Position numbers and translations under genes: made by a program | Part shown: positions 63,707-64,000 of the stretch, piece after piece | Position numbering within the stretch: position 1 is the first letter of the stretch | How the letters are laid out: each line of letters begins with the position of its first letter | Notes under the pieces: generated by a model | Seen by the model: only the letters and a program-made list of their open reading frames with translations | Databases searched by the model: none | What the model was told of the DNA's origin: nothing | NCBI GenBank assembly: GCA_026196495.1 | Contig: JAPHSY010000017.1 | Span: 1 to 64,000 of the forward strand | Source: Magnetovibrio sp. | GTDB lineage: Bacteria; Pseudomonadota; Alphaproteobacteria; Rhodospirillales; Magnetovibrionaceae | Length of the DNA: 64,000 bases | Reading direction: 5' to 3'

Positions 63707-64000
63707 TCATAGGGTCATGATGGTGTGAGGTTTTGGCTGTTGGTCATCGCGATCGGATATAGCCAAGTCGTTAACGGCACACAGTCTTTGTTTTACACCG
63801 GTTATATCTGCATTCGTAACTAGGCCATGCTCATAGCCGATCACCTGTAGCTTTCCAGAAACCAAATCTAATAATTCCCCTGTTCTTAGTAAATGGTTGG
63901 GGTTGCGTGGCCGGGCATAGTCTTCGTTTCCGCGTGCAAAGGTTTCATAGATAAAAATGCCGCCAGGATTAAGGGAAGCCAGAAGGTCGTCAAATAGGGG
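63707..64000 (-). CDS. Class I SAM methyltransferase, partial
   Basis: The frame enters from the right edge and ends at a TGA at 63707, giving the last 97 residues. LLASLNPGGIFIYETFARGN followed by EDYARPRNPNHLLRTGELLD and then VIGYEHGLV is typical of a small family of class I methyltransferases (TehB-like neighbourhood) found in many proteobacteria. The cofactor-binding half lies outside the window. The substrate is unknown. Confidence 0.75.
   Translation of the reverse strand, partial: PLFDDLLASLNPGGIFIYETFARGNEDYARPRNPNHLLRTGELLDLVSGKLQVIGYEHGLVTNADITGVKQRLCAVNDLAISDRDDQQPKPHTIMTL

Noticed and set aside
1-64000. tRNA, rRNA, CRISPR array, insertion sequence
   Set aside because: No T-loop-like GGTTCGAATCC pattern with stems, no spaced short repeats, and no transposase frame were found by eye.

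Overview
The window looks like the chromosome of a Rhodospirillales-type alphaproteobacterium (a marine or magnetotactic-type relative of Magnetospirillum, Magnetovibrio or Terasakiella would fit). The lineage call rests on GcrA, an ATPase zeta subunit, a class I lysyl-tRNA synthetase, an NDUFAF5-like methyltransferase, the purC-purS-purQ-purL-bolA-grxD operon and a GAAC-N7-GAAC SOS box. I saw no tRNA, rRNA, CRISPR array or insertion sequence. Calls are from reading translations and motifs; no database search was possible.

Region 1 (1-9.8 kb) is housekeeping: a GAF/HD phosphohydrolase cut by the left edge, ubiD with a DUF1835 gene, a rhodanese, a very large flavoprotein that looks like a fusion of both halves of an Nfn-type transhydrogenase, and class I lysS.

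Region 2 (9.8-29.5 kb) is the accessory part. A LexA-like S24 repressor is divergent from a one-strand podovirus-type cluster: two early genes, a small conserved protein, portal, Bbp19-like, scaffold, major capsid, decoration candidate, two tail tube proteins, internal virion protein, tail fibre, adhesin, large terminase, membrane/coiled-coil protein, SleB endolysin, holin, and a 711-residue protein with a peptidoglycan-binding start, a glycine-zipper middle and a BECR-type nuclease end. No integrase, replication, RNA polymerase or small terminase gene is visible. A CAAX-type membrane protease gene sits between scaffold and capsid, fenced by terminators. The early promoter carries an alphaproteobacterial SOS box. 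The late genes start behind a promoter followed at once by a terminator, and more terminators lie inside the unit, which suggests antitermination. The right end has two 75-bp copies (72 of 75 identical) of a three-way-junction RNA around a small membrane ORF. The whole reads as an SOS-controlled domesticated particle (gene transfer agent or killer particle) or a stripped prophage.

Region 3 (29.5-47 kb) holds methylmalonyl-CoA mutase, gcrA with an upstream DnaA box, a free-standing FliG-like protein, a DHH phosphoesterase, cheY-cheR, gluQ, an HNH nuclease, rpsD, an STT3-like membrane protein, a methyltransferase that appears to start at AUC, a chemoreceptor, and a thiosulfate/tetrathionate module (tsdA divergent from ttrS-ttrR).

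Region 4 (47-64 kb) is purine synthesis (purC-S-Q-L with bolA and grxD; purB separate), a TANGO2-like protein, the ATPase zeta subunit, a pseudo-HPt/pseudo-receiver protein, an MFS transporter, an AT-rich orphan, radC, map, sfsA, an NDUFAF5-like methyltransferase, comF, grxC, a nitrilase-family hydrolase, a PAS-GGDEF diguanylate cyclase and a methyltransferase cut by the right edge.
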